64,000 nt of DNA from DASSSQ01 sp963839285 (GTDB lineage Bacteria > Actinomycetota > Thermoleophilia > Gaiellales > Gaiellaceae), in assembly GCA_963839285.1 (NCBI GenBank), contig CAWIUN010000005.1:73618-137617 (forward strand), read 5' to 3'. Shown here one piece after another: positions 27,249 to 36,036 of the stretch. The position numbers and the translations under genes are program-made. Numbering within the stretch: position 1 is the stretch's first letter; the number at the start of each line of letters is the position of its first letter. The notes under the pieces were generated by a model. The model ran no database searches. It saw nothing but the letters and a program-made list of their open reading frames with translations, and was not told where the DNA came from.

Positions 27249-27886
27249 GCTATCCGCTCCGGCGCGTCGTCCTCGTCGACGACCACGGCCTCTTCCGCGC
27301 CGGCGTGCGCAGCGAGCTCGGCAAGACGGTCGAGATCGTCGGCGAGGCCGCGACCGTCGCCGACGCCGTGCCGCTGATCCGCGACCTCGACCCCGACGTC
27401 GTCCTGCTCGACGTGCACCTGCCCGACGGCGGCGGCCAGGCGGTGATCGCGGCCGTGGCGCCCGAGCGGCCCGGCGTGCGCTTCCTGGCCCTGTCGGTCT
27501 CGGACGCGGCCGAGGACGTGATCGGCGTCATCCGCGCCGGCGCACGCGGCTACGTGACGAAGACGATCTCGGGCGACGAGCTGACCGAGGCGATCCACCG
27601 GATCGCGGACGGGGACGCGGTCTTCTCGCCGCGCCTCGCCGGCTTCGTGCTCGACGCGTTCAAGGGCGGCGAGCTGGTCGCCGACCAGGAGCTCGACCTG
27701 CTGACCGCCCGCGAGCGCGAGGTGCTGCAGCTGATCGCGCGCGGCTACCGCTACAAGGAGATCGCCGCGCGGCTGCACCTGTCGATCAAGACGATCGAGA
27801 CGCACGTGTCCTCGGTGCTGCGCAAGCTGCAGCTCTCGAGCCGGCACGAGCTGACCCGCTGGGCGGCCGAGCGGCGCCTGATCTAA
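27245..27886 (+). CDS. LuxR/NarL-family response regulator
   Basis: 213 residues. Receiver domain with acidic pair V-D-D-H (residues 11-14), phospho-acceptor Asp56 in L-L-D-V-H-L-P and K-T after A-R-G-Y-V-T. A LuxR HTH occupies residues 150-210 (L-T-A-R-E-R-E-V-L-Q-L-I-A-R-G, I-K-T-I-E-T-H-V-S-S-V-L-R-K-L). It is the output of the PspC kinase; the order LiaF-like, kinase, regulator matches LiaFSR systems. Confidence 0.9.
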   Translation: MSYPLRRVVLVDDHGLFRAGVRSELGKTVEIVGEAATVADAVPLIRDLDPDVVLLDVHLPDGGGQAVIAAVAPERPGVRFLALSVSDAAEDVIGVIRAGARGYVTKTISGDELTEAIHRIADGDAVFSPRLAGFVLDAFKGGELVADQELDLLTAREREVLQLIARGYRYKEIAARLHLSIKTIETHVSSVLRKLQLSSRHELTRWAAERRLI

Positions 27887-27907
27887 GGCTGCGGCGCCGC
27901 GGCGCCG

Positions 27908-28366
27908 ATGGAAGAGGCGATGCGGAACGGCCCTCTCGTCGCGGCGATCTTCTTCGTCTGGACCCTGACGCTCGACCTCGGCACCAAGGCCTGGATGGTC
28001 GCGAACGAGGACTCGGTGATCGTCGTCTACAACGCGCGGGACGGCCGCTTCGCGGCGCGGATCGTGATGTCGGTCATCGCGGTCGCGGTGACGGCGGCGC
28101 TCTCGAAGCTCGCGCGCTGGCGCGGCTACCCGGAGATCTGGGGCCTCTGGGTCGGCACCGGCCTCGTCGTCGGCGGCGTGCTCGGCAACGGCGTCTCGCG
28201 CCTGCTCTTCCCGCGGGGCGTGCCGGACTTCATCCTGGTCGGGCGCGACGCCTGGAACCTGGCCGACTTCGCGATCGGGGCCGGGACGACCGGCGGCATC
28301 CTCTCGCTCTTCGCGACGGCCCTCGTCGCCTACGTCCGCGGCAGGATCCAGGTCGCGCGCCCGTAG
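27908..28366 (+). CDS. LspA-like membrane protein lacking one catalytic Asp
   Basis: 152 residues, four membrane segments. Signal peptidase II hallmarks are present in part: D-L-G-T-K (D23, T26, K27) in TM1, L-G-N-G-V-S-R near residue 95 and W-N-L-A-D-F near residue 118. In LspA the second motif is GNxxDR with a catalytic Asp; here Ser97 replaces it, while the other catalytic Asp (D120) is kept. The protein is therefore either inactive or a paralogue with another role. It follows the response regulator by 21 bases, and its 3' end overlaps the convergent thioesterase gene. Confidence 0.65.
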   Translation: MEEAMRNGPLVAAIFFVWTLTLDLGTKAWMVANEDSVIVVYNARDGRFAARIVMSVIAVAVTAALSKLARWRGYPEIWGLWVGTGLVVGGVLGNGVSRLLFPRGVPDFILVGRDAWNLADFAIGAGTTGGILSLFATALVAYVRGRIQVARP

Positions 28367-29018
28367 CCGAGCAGGCGGCCGCCCTCGCCGCGCAGCGCGG
28401 TGCCGGCGAACGCCTTCCGGCCCTCCTCGCCGAGGTTCCAGCCGACGACGACGCAGCGCTCGCCCGGCTCCGGGAGCGCCTCGACCCGGACCGCGAGCCG
28501 GCCGAGAACGACGGCGCCGCGGCCGATCGCCCCCGACCCGTACGCGCCCGGGCAGTCGAGCGCGGCCCAGACGAACTCGGGGCCGATCGTCGTCTCGTCG
28601 GGCACCCAGGGCGCGGCGACGAGGCCGCCGCCCGCGAGCGGGCCGGGGAAGATGCGCAGCCCGTCCTCGCGGGCGCGGCCGCAGACGAAGCACTCGGGGA
28701 ACGGGCTCTCGGGGTCGCCGTGCGGGAGCATCGCGGCCTCGGCGTCGGAGAACGGGACGGCGTCGGGCAGCTCGAGCCGCAACTCGACCGGCGCGGCCTC
28801 GGCGACGAGCGCCTCGCCGTCCAGCACCGCGACCCTGCCCTCCGCCGCGCTCGACCCGCAGCGGGCGCCCCAGGGGCGGCGGCAGGCGCAGCGTCACCTC
28901 CGCTGCCTCCGGCGCCTGGCCGCCGTCGTCCCAGCAGGCCCGCGACGAGCCCGCAGACGTAGCCGCCGTTGCCGGACTCGCGCGGGCCGCGGAAGCGGGG
29001 GTCGATCGTTACGCTCAT
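28330..29018 (-). CDS. Thioesterase-family (hotdog-like) protein, two frameshifts
   Basis: About 228 residues when two +1 shifts near 28945 and 28850 are corrected. The N-terminus then reads R-E-S-G-N-G-G-Y-V-C-G-L-V-A-G, followed by V-T-L-R-L-P-P-P-L-G-R-P-L and D-G-E-A-L-V-A-E-A. Later comes C-F-V-C-G-R with a CxxC and W-A-A-L-D-C-P-G. These segments match the duplicated-hotdog thioesterase proteins of actinobacteria (PaaI/FcoT-like). Substrate unknown. It shares 37 bases with the convergent LspA-like gene. Confidence 0.65.
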
Positions 29019-29024
29019 CTGCCC

Positions 29025-29201
29025 ATGATCTCCGATCGGACGCTCGTGCTGCTCCTCGCCCTCGTGACGCTCGCGCTGCTGACGGCGGCCACGGCCACCG
29101 GCAACGCGGCCGCCGGCTGGGCCTCGCTCGCCGCGTTCGTCTCGCTCGTCGCGGCCTACGCTCGCTGGCGGCTCCGGCGGCGGGGCCGGCGAATGTTTTA
29201 G
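29025..29201 (+). CDS. Small two-TM membrane protein
   Basis: 58 codons from ATG to TAG. The sequence has a hydrophobic segment (L-V-L-L-L-A-L-V-T-L-A-L-L-T-A-A), a short Gly/Asn turn, a second segment (W-A-S-L-A-A-F-V-S-L-V-A-A-Y) and a basic end (R-W-R-L-R-R-R-G-R-R). Inside-positive topology suggests a hairpin with the C-terminus in the cytoplasm. It is divergent from the thioesterase gene by 6 bases and 17 bases upstream of nadE. Unknown function; it could be a chance ORF, but the composition is coherent. Confidence 0.5.
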   Translation: MISDRTLVLLLALVTLALLTAATATGNAAAGWASLAAFVSLVAAYARWRLRRRGRRMF

Positions 29202-29218
29202 ACTGAGAGTCGAAAACC

Positions 29219-30935
29219 ATGCGCCTCGCACTCGCCCAGCTGAACACCGTCGTCGGCGACCTGGCCGGCAACCGCGACCGGATCCTCGAGCTGCTCGCCG
29301 AGGCCGGCGGCGTCGACGCCGACCTCGTCCTCTTCCCCGAGCTCGCCGTCACCGGCTACCCGCCCGAGGACCTGCTGCTCCGGCCCGGCTTCGTCCGGGC
29401 GGCGCGGCGCACGCTCGACGAGATCGCCGCCGCGACGGGCCCGGAGACGGTGCTCGTCGGCGCGCCCTGGTTCGACGGCGACCTCTACAACGCCTGCGTC
29501 GTCTGCCACGACGGCGCCGTGCAGGCGGTCTACCGCAAGCGCTTCCTGCCCAACTACGGCGTCTTCGACGAGGACCGCTACTTCGCGCCGGGGCACGACT
29601 GCCTGCTGCTCGAGCTCGGCGACGTGCTCGTCGGCCCGACGGTGTGCGAGGACGTCTGGCAGCCCGGGCCGCCGGCCACCGACCTGGCGCTCGCGGGGGC
29701 CCAGCTCGTCGCCAACCTCTCGGCCTCGCCGTTCCACCTCGGCAAGGAGCGCGAGCGGGAGGAGATGCTGCGCGTCCGCGCCCGCGACAACCTCTGCTTC
29801 GTCGCCTTCGTCAACGCCGTCGGCGGCCAGGACGAGCTGATCTTCGACGGCCACTCGTGCGTGATCGACGAGGCGGGCGACGTCCTCGCGAGGGCGCCCG
29901 GCTTCGAGGAGTGCCTGCTCGTCTGCGACGTCGAGCCGACCGCGGTGATCGGGCGGCGCCTCCGCGACGTGCGCCGGCGCGCGCTCGTGCGCGAGCGGGA
30001 GCGTGCGCCGACGCCGACCGTCGTTCCCCTCGCCCCGCCGCGGGAGCACGACGAGACCTTCACGTCCGAGCCGACGCCCTTCGCGGACGAGCTCGAGCAG
30101 ATGCGGCTCGCGCTCGAGCTCGGCCTCGCCGACTACGTGCGGCAAGAACGGGTTCTCGGACGTCGTCCTCGGGGTCTCCGGCGGGATCGACTCGGCGCTG
30201 ACGGCCGCGCTCGCCGCCGAGGCGCTCGGGCCCGAGCGCGTCCACTGCGTCTCGATGCCGTCGCGCTACTCGTCCGAGGGCACGCGCGACGACGCGCGGC
30301 GGCTCGCCGAGAACCTCGGCTGCGACTTCCGCGAGCTCGCGATCGAGCCGGTGGTCGAGGCGTACGCGGCGGCGCTCGCGGGATCGTTCGCCGGGCGGGA
30401 GCCCGACCTGACCGAGGAGAACCTGCAGGCGCGGGTGCGGGGGACGCTGCTGATGGCGCTCTCGAACAAGTTCGGCTGGCTCGTGGTCGCGACCGGCAAC
30501 AAGTCGGAGCTCTCGGTCGGCTACGCGACGCTCTACGGCGACATGGCCGGCGGCTTCGCCCTGCTCAAGGACGTCTTCAAGACCGACGTCTTCCGGCTCG
30601 CGCGCCACCTGAACGAGCGGGCGGGGCGCGAGCTCGTCCCGCAGACGACGATCGACCGCGCCCCGAGCGCCGAGCTTCGGGCCGACCAGCTCGACGAGGA
30701 CTCGCTGCCGCCGTACCCCGCGCTCGACCGCGTGCTCGAGGCCTACGTCGAGCTCGACCGCTCCCGCGAGGAGCTCGAGCAGGACGGCTACGACCGGGAC
30801 GTGGTCGAGCGCGCGCTCGCCCTCGTCGACCGCGCCGAGTACAAGCGCCGCCAGGCGCCGCCCGGCGTCAAGCTGCGGCCCAAGGCCTTCGGCCGCGACC
30901 GGCGCGTGCCGATCACGAATCGCTGGCCCGGATAG
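29219..30935 (+). CDS. nadE: Glutamine-dependent NAD+ synthetase (frameshifted)
   Basis: About 571 residues. The N-terminal nitrilase-type glutaminase has its triad: Glu in F-P-E-L-A-V-T-G, Lys in Y-R-K-R-F-L-P-N-Y-G-V-F-D-E and Cys in G-P-T-V-C-E-D-V-W. The C-terminal ATP-pyrophosphatase synthetase has G-V-S-G-G-I-D-S-A, A-T-G-N-K-S-E, and D-V-F-K-T-D-V. A +1 shift at about 30142 lies exactly between the domains (Y-V-R-K-N-G-F). It amidates deamido-NAD using glutamine, the final step of NAD synthesis. Confidence 0.93.
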
Positions 30936-31005
30936 CCGCCGGGCTTTTACGTCCGCTTTACCGGCGATCCAGCATAGTGGCGGCGCGCAGCAACATCCTC
31001 ACCCA

Positions 31006-31078
31006 GCGCCGCGGATGCCAGAGCCCGCGGCGCAATCGAGAAGCCCGGTGCGCCCCCCTGACCGCGCGCCGGGTTTTT
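31006..31078 (+). terminator. Tandem hairpins with Rho-independent terminator after nadE
   Basis: A perfect 9-bp stem (31006-31014 with 31025-31033) is followed by a 10-bp stem with one G-U pair (31044-31053 with 31064-31073) and a run of five T (31074-31078). The second element is a classical intrinsic terminator. Upstream 30936-31005 and downstream 31079-31189 hold no ORF; the downstream part is unusually AT-rich and probably carries the promoter of the next gene. Confidence 0.75.
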
Positions 31079-31189
31079 CGTTGTGCTTTATCTTCTGATT
31101 TTCTTCCTGCATTAACGTTCGCTTCTTCCTCTGTCGTCTAGGGATTCGGACGGCGCATTCCGCGCCGCCATGGCGAAGGGAGAAACGAC

Positions 31190-32818
31190 GTGTCCAGAAG
31201 ACTTGCGGCCGCCGTGGCGCTCGCCGCGCTCGGCGCGTGCCTGCTCGTCGCGCAGGTGGGCTCGGCGAGATCGGACGTCACGTCCGGCGGCACGCTGAAC
31301 ATCGACCTGTCGACGGACATCGACTACACCGACCCCGCCCTCGCGTACCTGTCCTCGAGCTGGGAGCTCGAGTTCGCGACCGGCCTCAAGCTCCTCAACT
31401 ACCCGGACGCGAACGGGCCGCGCGCGAGCCAGCTGCAGCCGGAGGCGGCGACGGCCTTCCCGAAGGTCTCGAACGGCGGCCGCACCTACGACTTCACCGT
31501 CGACGCGCCGTGGACGAAGTTCTCGAACGGCGAGGCCGTGACCGCGGCCAGCTTCGCGGCGGCGCTGAACCGGATCGCCGACCCGAAGATGCAGTCGCCG
31601 GCGACGACGTTCCTCTCGGACATCGCCGGGGCGCAGGCCGTGATCGACGGCAAGGCCACGTCGATCTCGGGCGTCAAGGTCAGGGGCAAGCACCTCGTCG
31701 TCACGCTGACGAAGCCGTCCCCGGACTTCCTCGCGCGGATCGCGATGCCGTTCTTCACCGCGATCCCGGTCAACCTCGCGCACGACCCGAACGGCGTCCT
31801 CACGCCGCCGTCGGCCGGGCCCTACTACATCGTGAGCAGGACGCCGAACCGCGACATCGTCCTGAAGCGGAACCCGTACTACAAGGGCAAGCGGCCGCAC
31901 AACCTCGCCGGGATCGCCTACCACATCGGCGACTCGCTCGAGGCGATCCAGCTGAACGTCCAGTCCGGGCGCAGCGACTACGCGGCCCAGGGCGTGCCCC
32001 CGACCGCCTACGCGGAGCTGGCGAGGAAGTACGGCATCAACAAGGGCCGGTTCTGGGTCAAGCCGCAGATCGCGGTGCAGTACGTGGCGATGAACACCGA
32101 GCAGCCGCTCTTCAAGAACAACCCCTCGCTGCGGAAGGCGGTCAACTACGCGCTCGACCGCCGCGCGCTGCTGACGCAGTCGGGCTTCCTCGCCGGACAG
32201 CGGACCGACCAGATCCTGCCGCCGGGCGTGCCGGGCTACCGGAACGCGGCGCTCTACCCGCTGAAGGGGCCCGACCTCGTGACCGCGCGCAAGTACGCGC
32301 AGGGGAACACGCGCAGCGGCAAGGCGGTGCTCTACGCCTCGAACCGCGGCGCCAGCCCGCTGCAGGCGCAGATCCTGCAGTTCAACCTGAAGCAGATCGG
32401 CATCGACGTCGAGACGAAGCTGTGGACGCGCGCGGTGCAGATCCAGAAGGAGGGGACGCGCGGCGAGCCGTTCGACCTGACGCTGGAGGGCTGGATCGCG
32501 GACTACCCCGACCCGTTCGACTTCGTCAACGTCCTGCTCGACGGCTCGACCCTGCAGGACGCGAACAACAACAACTACTCGTACTTCACCGAGCCCAAGT
32601 TCCTGAAGGAGATGCACCGGGCCGCGAGCCTGAGCGGCGCGGCGCGCTACAAGGCCTACGGCGACCTCGACGTGCAGATGATGCACGAGTCCGCCCCCTG
32701 GGCCCCGCGGGCGATCCCGACGAACCGGACGTTCTTCTCGTCGCGGGTCGGCTGCGTCACCTTCCACGCGATCTACGGCGTCGACCTGACGGCGCTCTGC
32801 ACGAAGAGCGGCACGTAG
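31190..32818 (+). CDS. ABC transporter substrate-binding protein, peptide/nickel type (SBP family 5)
   Basis: 542 residues from GTG with a G-G-G-A-G Shine-Dalgarno. Signal peptide of about 25 residues (basic start, A-A-A-V-A-L-A-A-L-G, ends near S-A-R-S). The mature part has the DppA/OppA pattern: D-I-D-Y-T-D-P-A-L, T-K-F-S-N-G-E-A-V-T-A-A-S-F-A-A-A-L-N-R, S-A-G-P-Y-Y-I, L-R-K-A-V-N-Y-A-L-D-R-R and W-I-A-D-Y-P-D-P. It captures oligopeptides or similar solutes outside the membrane. No permease or ATPase genes adjoin it. Confidence 0.88.
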   Translation: MSRRLAAAVALAALGACLLVAQVGSARSDVTSGGTLNIDLSTDIDYTDPALAYLSSSWELEFATGLKLLNYPDANGPRASQLQPEAATAFPKVSNGGRTYDFTVDAPWTKFSNGEAVTAASFAAALNRIADPKMQSPATTFLSDIAGAQAVIDGKATSISGVKVRGKHLVVTLTKPSPDFLARIAMPFFTAIPVNLAHDPNGVLTPPSAGPYYIVSRTPNRDIVLKRNPYYKGKRPHNLAGIAYHIGDSLEAIQLNVQSGRSDYAAQGVPPTAYAELARKYGINKGRFWVKPQIAVQYVAMNTEQPLFKNNPSLRKAVNYALDRRALLTQSGFLAGQRTDQILPPGVPGYRNAALYPLKGPDLVTARKYAQGNTRSGKAVLYASNRGASPLQAQILQFNLKQIGIDVETKLWTRAVQIQKEGTRGEPFDLTLEGWIADYPDPFDFVNVLLDGSTLQDANNNNYSYFTEPKFLKEMHRAASLSGAARYKAYGDLDVQMMHESAPWAPRAIPTNRTFFSSRVGCVTFHAIYGVDLTALCTKSGT

Positions 32819-32821
32819 CCG

Positions 32822-33151
32822 CTAGGCGGCCGAGGCGCCGGCTTCCGGGTCGGCGTCTCGGCGCTCCTGCAGCTCCTGGAGCTCCGCGCGGGCGGCGCGC
32901 AGGCGGACGCCGATCTCGCTCGCGTGGGCGAGCAGGAGCTCGCCGGCCTCGGTCAGCGCGACGACGCCGCGGCCGCGCCGCCGCTCGACGAGGCGCGTGC
33001 CGACGGCCGCCTCGAGCGCGGCGATCTGCTGGCTGATCGCGGGCTGCGCGTAGCCGAGCCGCGCGCCGGCGCCGCGGAACGAGCGCTCGCTCGCGACCGC
33101 CTCCAGCGCGGCGAGGTGCCGGAGCTCCACTCCCGGCCAGCCGAGGTTCAA
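32822..33151 (-). CDS. LysR-type HTH domain protein without effector domain
   Basis: 109 residues. Residues 9-70 match the LysR DNA-binding domain (E-L-R-H-L-A-A-L-E-A-V-A-S-E-R-S-F, Y-A-Q-P-A-I-S-Q-Q-I-A-A-L-E). The LysR linker helix follows (A-R-A-E-L-Q-E-L-Q-E-R-R) and then the stop. The effector-binding domain (about 200 residues) is absent, and the next bases belong to the convergent binding-protein gene, so this is not a frameshift artefact. It may be a stand-alone DNA-binding protein. Confidence 0.75.
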   Translation of the reverse strand: MNLGWPGVELRHLAALEAVASERSFRGAGARLGYAQPAISQQIAALEAAVGTRLVERRRGRGVVALTEAGELLLAHASEIGVRLRAARAELQELQERRDADPEAGASAA

Positions 33152-33164
33152 CCGGGGCTGCGCG

Positions 33165-33761
33165 TCATGTTCCCTTTGACGCGTGCGTTGCCCGGTTTGT
33201 TAGCGGCGCCGGCTGCGTCGTGCCGACCGGACCTGCCGGCGGGCCGTCCTCGAGCAGGTCGCGCAGGCCGCGGAAGCAGCGCAGGCGCTCGGCGTAGGGG
33301 ACCGCCGCGTTGGCGGGCGAGGTCGAGGGGAGCACGTAGAGCAGCGTCCCGCCGAGCCTGCGCTCCTGCAGGCCGAGCTCCGGGCGCTCGCCGAAGGCGC
33401 CGCGGTAGGCCTCCTTGCCGACGAAGCCGATCGCGCGCGGGCCGAGCTCGCGCGCGAGGCGCTCGAGCCGCTCGGCCGAGCCCGTGAAGTCCCGCTTGCG
33501 CAGGTCGCCGGAGCCGGGGGTCGTCCGGTAGGCGGCATTCGTGATCCCGAGGCCGAGCGGGAGCAGCTCGAACTGCTCGGCCGGCTCGTAGAGCCTCGGC
33601 GTGAAGCCGGCCTCGTGCAGGAGCCGCCAGAAGTCGTTCCGCGGGTTCGCGAAGTGGGCCGCGGCGGCGGCGGAGACGCGGCCCGGGTTGATGCCGCAGA
33701 AGACGCAGGCGAGGCCGGGCGCCAGCACGTCCGGGACCGCCGAAGGCGTCGAGCTCGTCAC
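33165..33761 (-). CDS. mug: G/U mismatch-specific DNA glycosylase (Mug/TDG family)
   Basis: 198 residues. Catalytic motif G-I-N-P-G at residues 23-27 with the water-activating Asn25, N-A-A-Y-R-T-T-P-G in the middle and V-L-P-S-T-S-P-A-N-A (minor-groove wedge loop) near residue 150. It removes uracil or ethenocytosine from mispairs. It lies just upstream of the LysR-like gene on the same strand, with a 13-base gap. Confidence 0.9.
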   Translation of the reverse strand: MTSSTPSAVPDVLAPGLACVFCGINPGRVSAAAAAHFANPRNDFWRLLHEAGFTPRLYEPAEQFELLPLGLGITNAAYRTTPGSGDLRKRDFTGSAERLERLARELGPRAIGFVGKEAYRGAFGERPELGLQERRLGGTLLYVLPSTSPANAAVPYAERLRCFRGLRDLLEDGPPAGPVGTTQPAPLTNRATHASKGT

Positions 33762-34030
33762 GGTCCGGTCAGGGTCTCACAGCCGCCCTCGGCCGTCCGG
33801 CCGTCGGTCCGGGGCCGGCGGACGGTCGTCGCCGCCTCGGCCGACCGTGTCCGCCGAGGCAGGCCCGCGGCGAGGCACGGCTCAGCGGCGGGGACGGCAG
33901 CGCGGCGGGCTCGCCGCGTGGGCGGGCGGGCGGGCTCCGCGGGGCGACTCCGCGCGCACCGTCCGGCCGCAGCGGCGGCTGTCCCGGCCGACGTGCGTCC
34001 GCACGCAGGGCGGCGTCACCGTCGGCCGCA
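33762..34030. other. GC-rich intergenic region, no gene recognised
   Basis: About 270 bases of extremely GC-rich sequence between the mug start and the end of the small minus-strand gene. Open frames are short and have no coding character. I see no tRNA, clear promoter or repeat, only GC-rich self-complementary stretches. Confidence 0.5.
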
Positions 34031-34243
34031 TCAGGCCGCCTCCGCCGGCGCCGCGGGCCGGGCCTCGCGCTCGGGCTCGCGCGCGTCGAGCCGTTCCTCG
34101 AACAGCTCGCGAAGCTGCTCGCCGCTGACGTCCGGCTCGTAGCGCGGCCGCCGCGGCTCGAGCGCGACGGCGCGCACCCCGTCGCGGTCGCCGTAGCAGC
34201 GCGCGTAGCACTCGGCTTCGCTGAGGCTGCGCAGGCGTCGCAT
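34031..34243 (-). CDS. Small conserved-looking hypothetical protein
   Basis: 70 residues: M-R-R-L-R-S-L-S-E-A-E-C-Y-A-R-C-Y-G-D-R-D at the N-terminus, a Pro/Arg-rich middle (R-R-P-R-Y-E-P-D-V-S-G), an amphipathic helix (E-Q-L-R-E-L-F-E-E-R-L-D-A-R-E) and a low-complexity end. The two cysteines are four residues apart (C-Y-A-R-C). It is cytoplasmic by composition. The even coding bias supports a real gene. Function unknown. Confidence 0.6.
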   Translation of the reverse strand: MRRLRSLSEAECYARCYGDRDGVRAVALEPRRPRYEPDVSGEQLRELFEERLDAREPEREARPAAPAEAA

Positions 34244-34324
34244 GGGCGCACTCTAGGACCGGAACCGGACGGACCGCGCCGCGGGGATGCCGACTGCCCG
34301 CGCGACCGCTATTTTTGTCTGTGG

Positions 34325-34735
34325 ATGTCGACGGTCAAGTCGAAGGCGTTCACGTACGAGGTCGCGGTCGACCGCGCCGGACGACTGTCGGCCGAGGACG
34401 AGTTCGTCGACATCGGCGACGAATGGACGGCCGACCACCTGCTGCTCGCCGCCGTCGTCCGCTGCTCGATCGCCAGTCTCGCCTTCCACGCGCGCCGCTC
34501 CGACCTCGACTTCGTCGCCTCGGGCTCCGCGCGCGGCACCGTCGCCAAGCCCGAGGGCGAGGAGCGCTACCGGTTCGTCGAGATCGACGCCCGGATCGAG
34601 GTCGAGCTGGACCCGCCGCTCGAGGGCGTCGCTCTCGCCGAGCTGCTCGCGAAAGCCGAGCGCGACTGCTTCGTCGGCTCGTCGCTGCGCGACAAGCCGA
34701 GCTACGCCTGGCGCGTCAACGGCCGCGACGTCTAG
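34325..34735 (+). CDS. OsmC-family protein
   Basis: 136 residues. The OsmC/Ohr fold is suggested by the N-terminal beta hairpin, D-E-W-T-A-D-H-L-L-L-A-A-V-V-R-C-S with the first Cys (near residue 49) and A-E-R-D-C-F-V-G-S-S-L with the second (near residue 116). These two cysteines form the peroxidase pair in this family, which reduces organic hydroperoxides. It is followed after 14 bases by the aminotransferase gene. Confidence 0.82.
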   Translation: MSTVKSKAFTYEVAVDRAGRLSAEDEFVDIGDEWTADHLLLAAVVRCSIASLAFHARRSDLDFVASGSARGTVAKPEGEERYRFVEIDARIEVELDPPLEGVALAELLAKAERDCFVGSSLRDKPSYAWRVNGRDV

Positions 34736-34749
34736 CTAGCCTCTCGCCG

Positions 34750-35911
34750 GTGACGCAGACCGCGTTCGACGTCGACGCCGTCCGGGGGCGCTTCTCGGCG
34801 CTGCAGCGGCCGCTCGCGCTCTTCGACGGCCCCGGCGGCACCCAGGTACCCGACGCCGTGATCGAGGCGATCGCCCGCTACCTGCGCGAGGACAACGCGA
34901 ACACGGGCGGCGAGTTCGAGACGAGCCGCCGCTCCGACCGCGTGCTCGCCGACGCCCGCCTCGCGGCCGCGGGCTTCCTCGGCTGCGGGCCGGAGGAGGT
35001 CGTCTTCGGCGCCAACATGACGAGCCTCAACTTCATGCTGACGCGGACGCTCGGGCGCGAGCTCGCGGCGGGCGACGAGATCCTCTGCACGCGGCTCGAC
35101 CACGACGCGAACGTCTCGCCCTGGCTGCAGCTCGCCGACGACCTCGAGCTGCGCGTCCGCTTCGTCGAGCTGACCGACGAGTGCCGGCTCGACCTCGACG
35201 ACCTCGCGGCGAAGCTCTCGGAGCGGACGCGCGTCGTCGCCTTCCCCTGGGCCTCGAACGCGGTCGGCACGGTGACCGAGGTCGAGCAGATCTGCGCGCT
35301 CGCGCACGAGGCCGGTGCGCTCGCCTGGGTCGACGCCGTCCACTACGCGCCGCACGGGCCGGATCGACGTCGCCGCCGTCGGCGCGGACGTGCTCGTCTG
35401 CTCGCCGTACAAGTTCTACGGACCGCACCTCGGGCTCGCGTTCGGGCGCGCAGAGCTGCTCGAGCGGCTGCGGCCGTACAAGGTGCGGCCGGCCGAGGAC
35501 AACCCGCTCGGGCACCGCTTCGAGACGGGCACGCTCGCGCACGAGCTGCTCGCGGGCTTCGTCGCCTGCGTCGACTACCTCGGAGCCCTCGGGTGGGACG
35601 CCGTCGTCGCGCACGAACGGGCGCTCGGGCAGCGGCTCCTGGACGGGCTCCCGGGAAGCTGCCGCCTCCACGGGCCGCCGACGATGGCCGGCAGGGTGCC
35701 GACCTTCGCGCTCGAGGTGGAGGGGCGGACGCCGCAGGAGGTGGCGACGAGGCTCGGCGAGGCGGGGATCGCCGTCTGGCACGGCAACTACTACGCCGTC
35801 GAGGTGATGGAGCAGCTCGGGCTCCCCGACGGCGCCGTCCGCGTCGGCATCGTCCACTACAACACCGCCGCCGAGGTCGACCGCCTGCTCGCAGAACTCG
35901 ATCGGCTCTGA
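34750..35911 (+). CDS. Class V aminotransferase, cysteine-desulfurase-like (frameshifted)
   Basis: About 386 residues from GTG, with one +1 shift near 35362 (H-G-R-I-D-V-A-A-V). The fold-type I features are visible: D-G-P-G-G-T-Q-V-P at the start, H-D-A-N-V-S-P-W, W-V-D-A-V-H-Y-A-P-H (PLP-binding Asp) and S-P-Y-K-F-Y-G-P-H with the Schiff-base Lys near residue 221. These fit the VC1184-type cysteine desulfurase-like subfamily. True desulfurase activity is unproven, since the mobile Cys loop is not obvious. Confidence 0.83.
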
Positions 35912-35962
35912 GCCCGCGGCCTGCGCAGCGCCGCCGCGGTCGAGCGCCGCGGCTGCGAGATC

Positions 35963-36036
35963 CGCTTGTGACGAATCGTCACCAGGCGGTTCAGCGCGTC
36001 GACCGCTTGTGACGAATCGTCACCAGGTGGTTCAGC
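35963..36036. repeat. Tandem 33-bp repeat with internal palindrome, 41-bp period
   Basis: Two copies (35963-35995 and 36004-36036) differ at one position and each contains GTGACG-AAT-CGTCAC. The second copy includes the stop codon of the SIS-domain gene. The region lies between two convergent genes, so it may be a terminator or a protein-binding site. Confidence 0.6.

Noticed and set aside
35963..36036. CRISPR array
   Set aside because: Only two repeats with an 8-base gap, no spacers of normal length and no cas genes.
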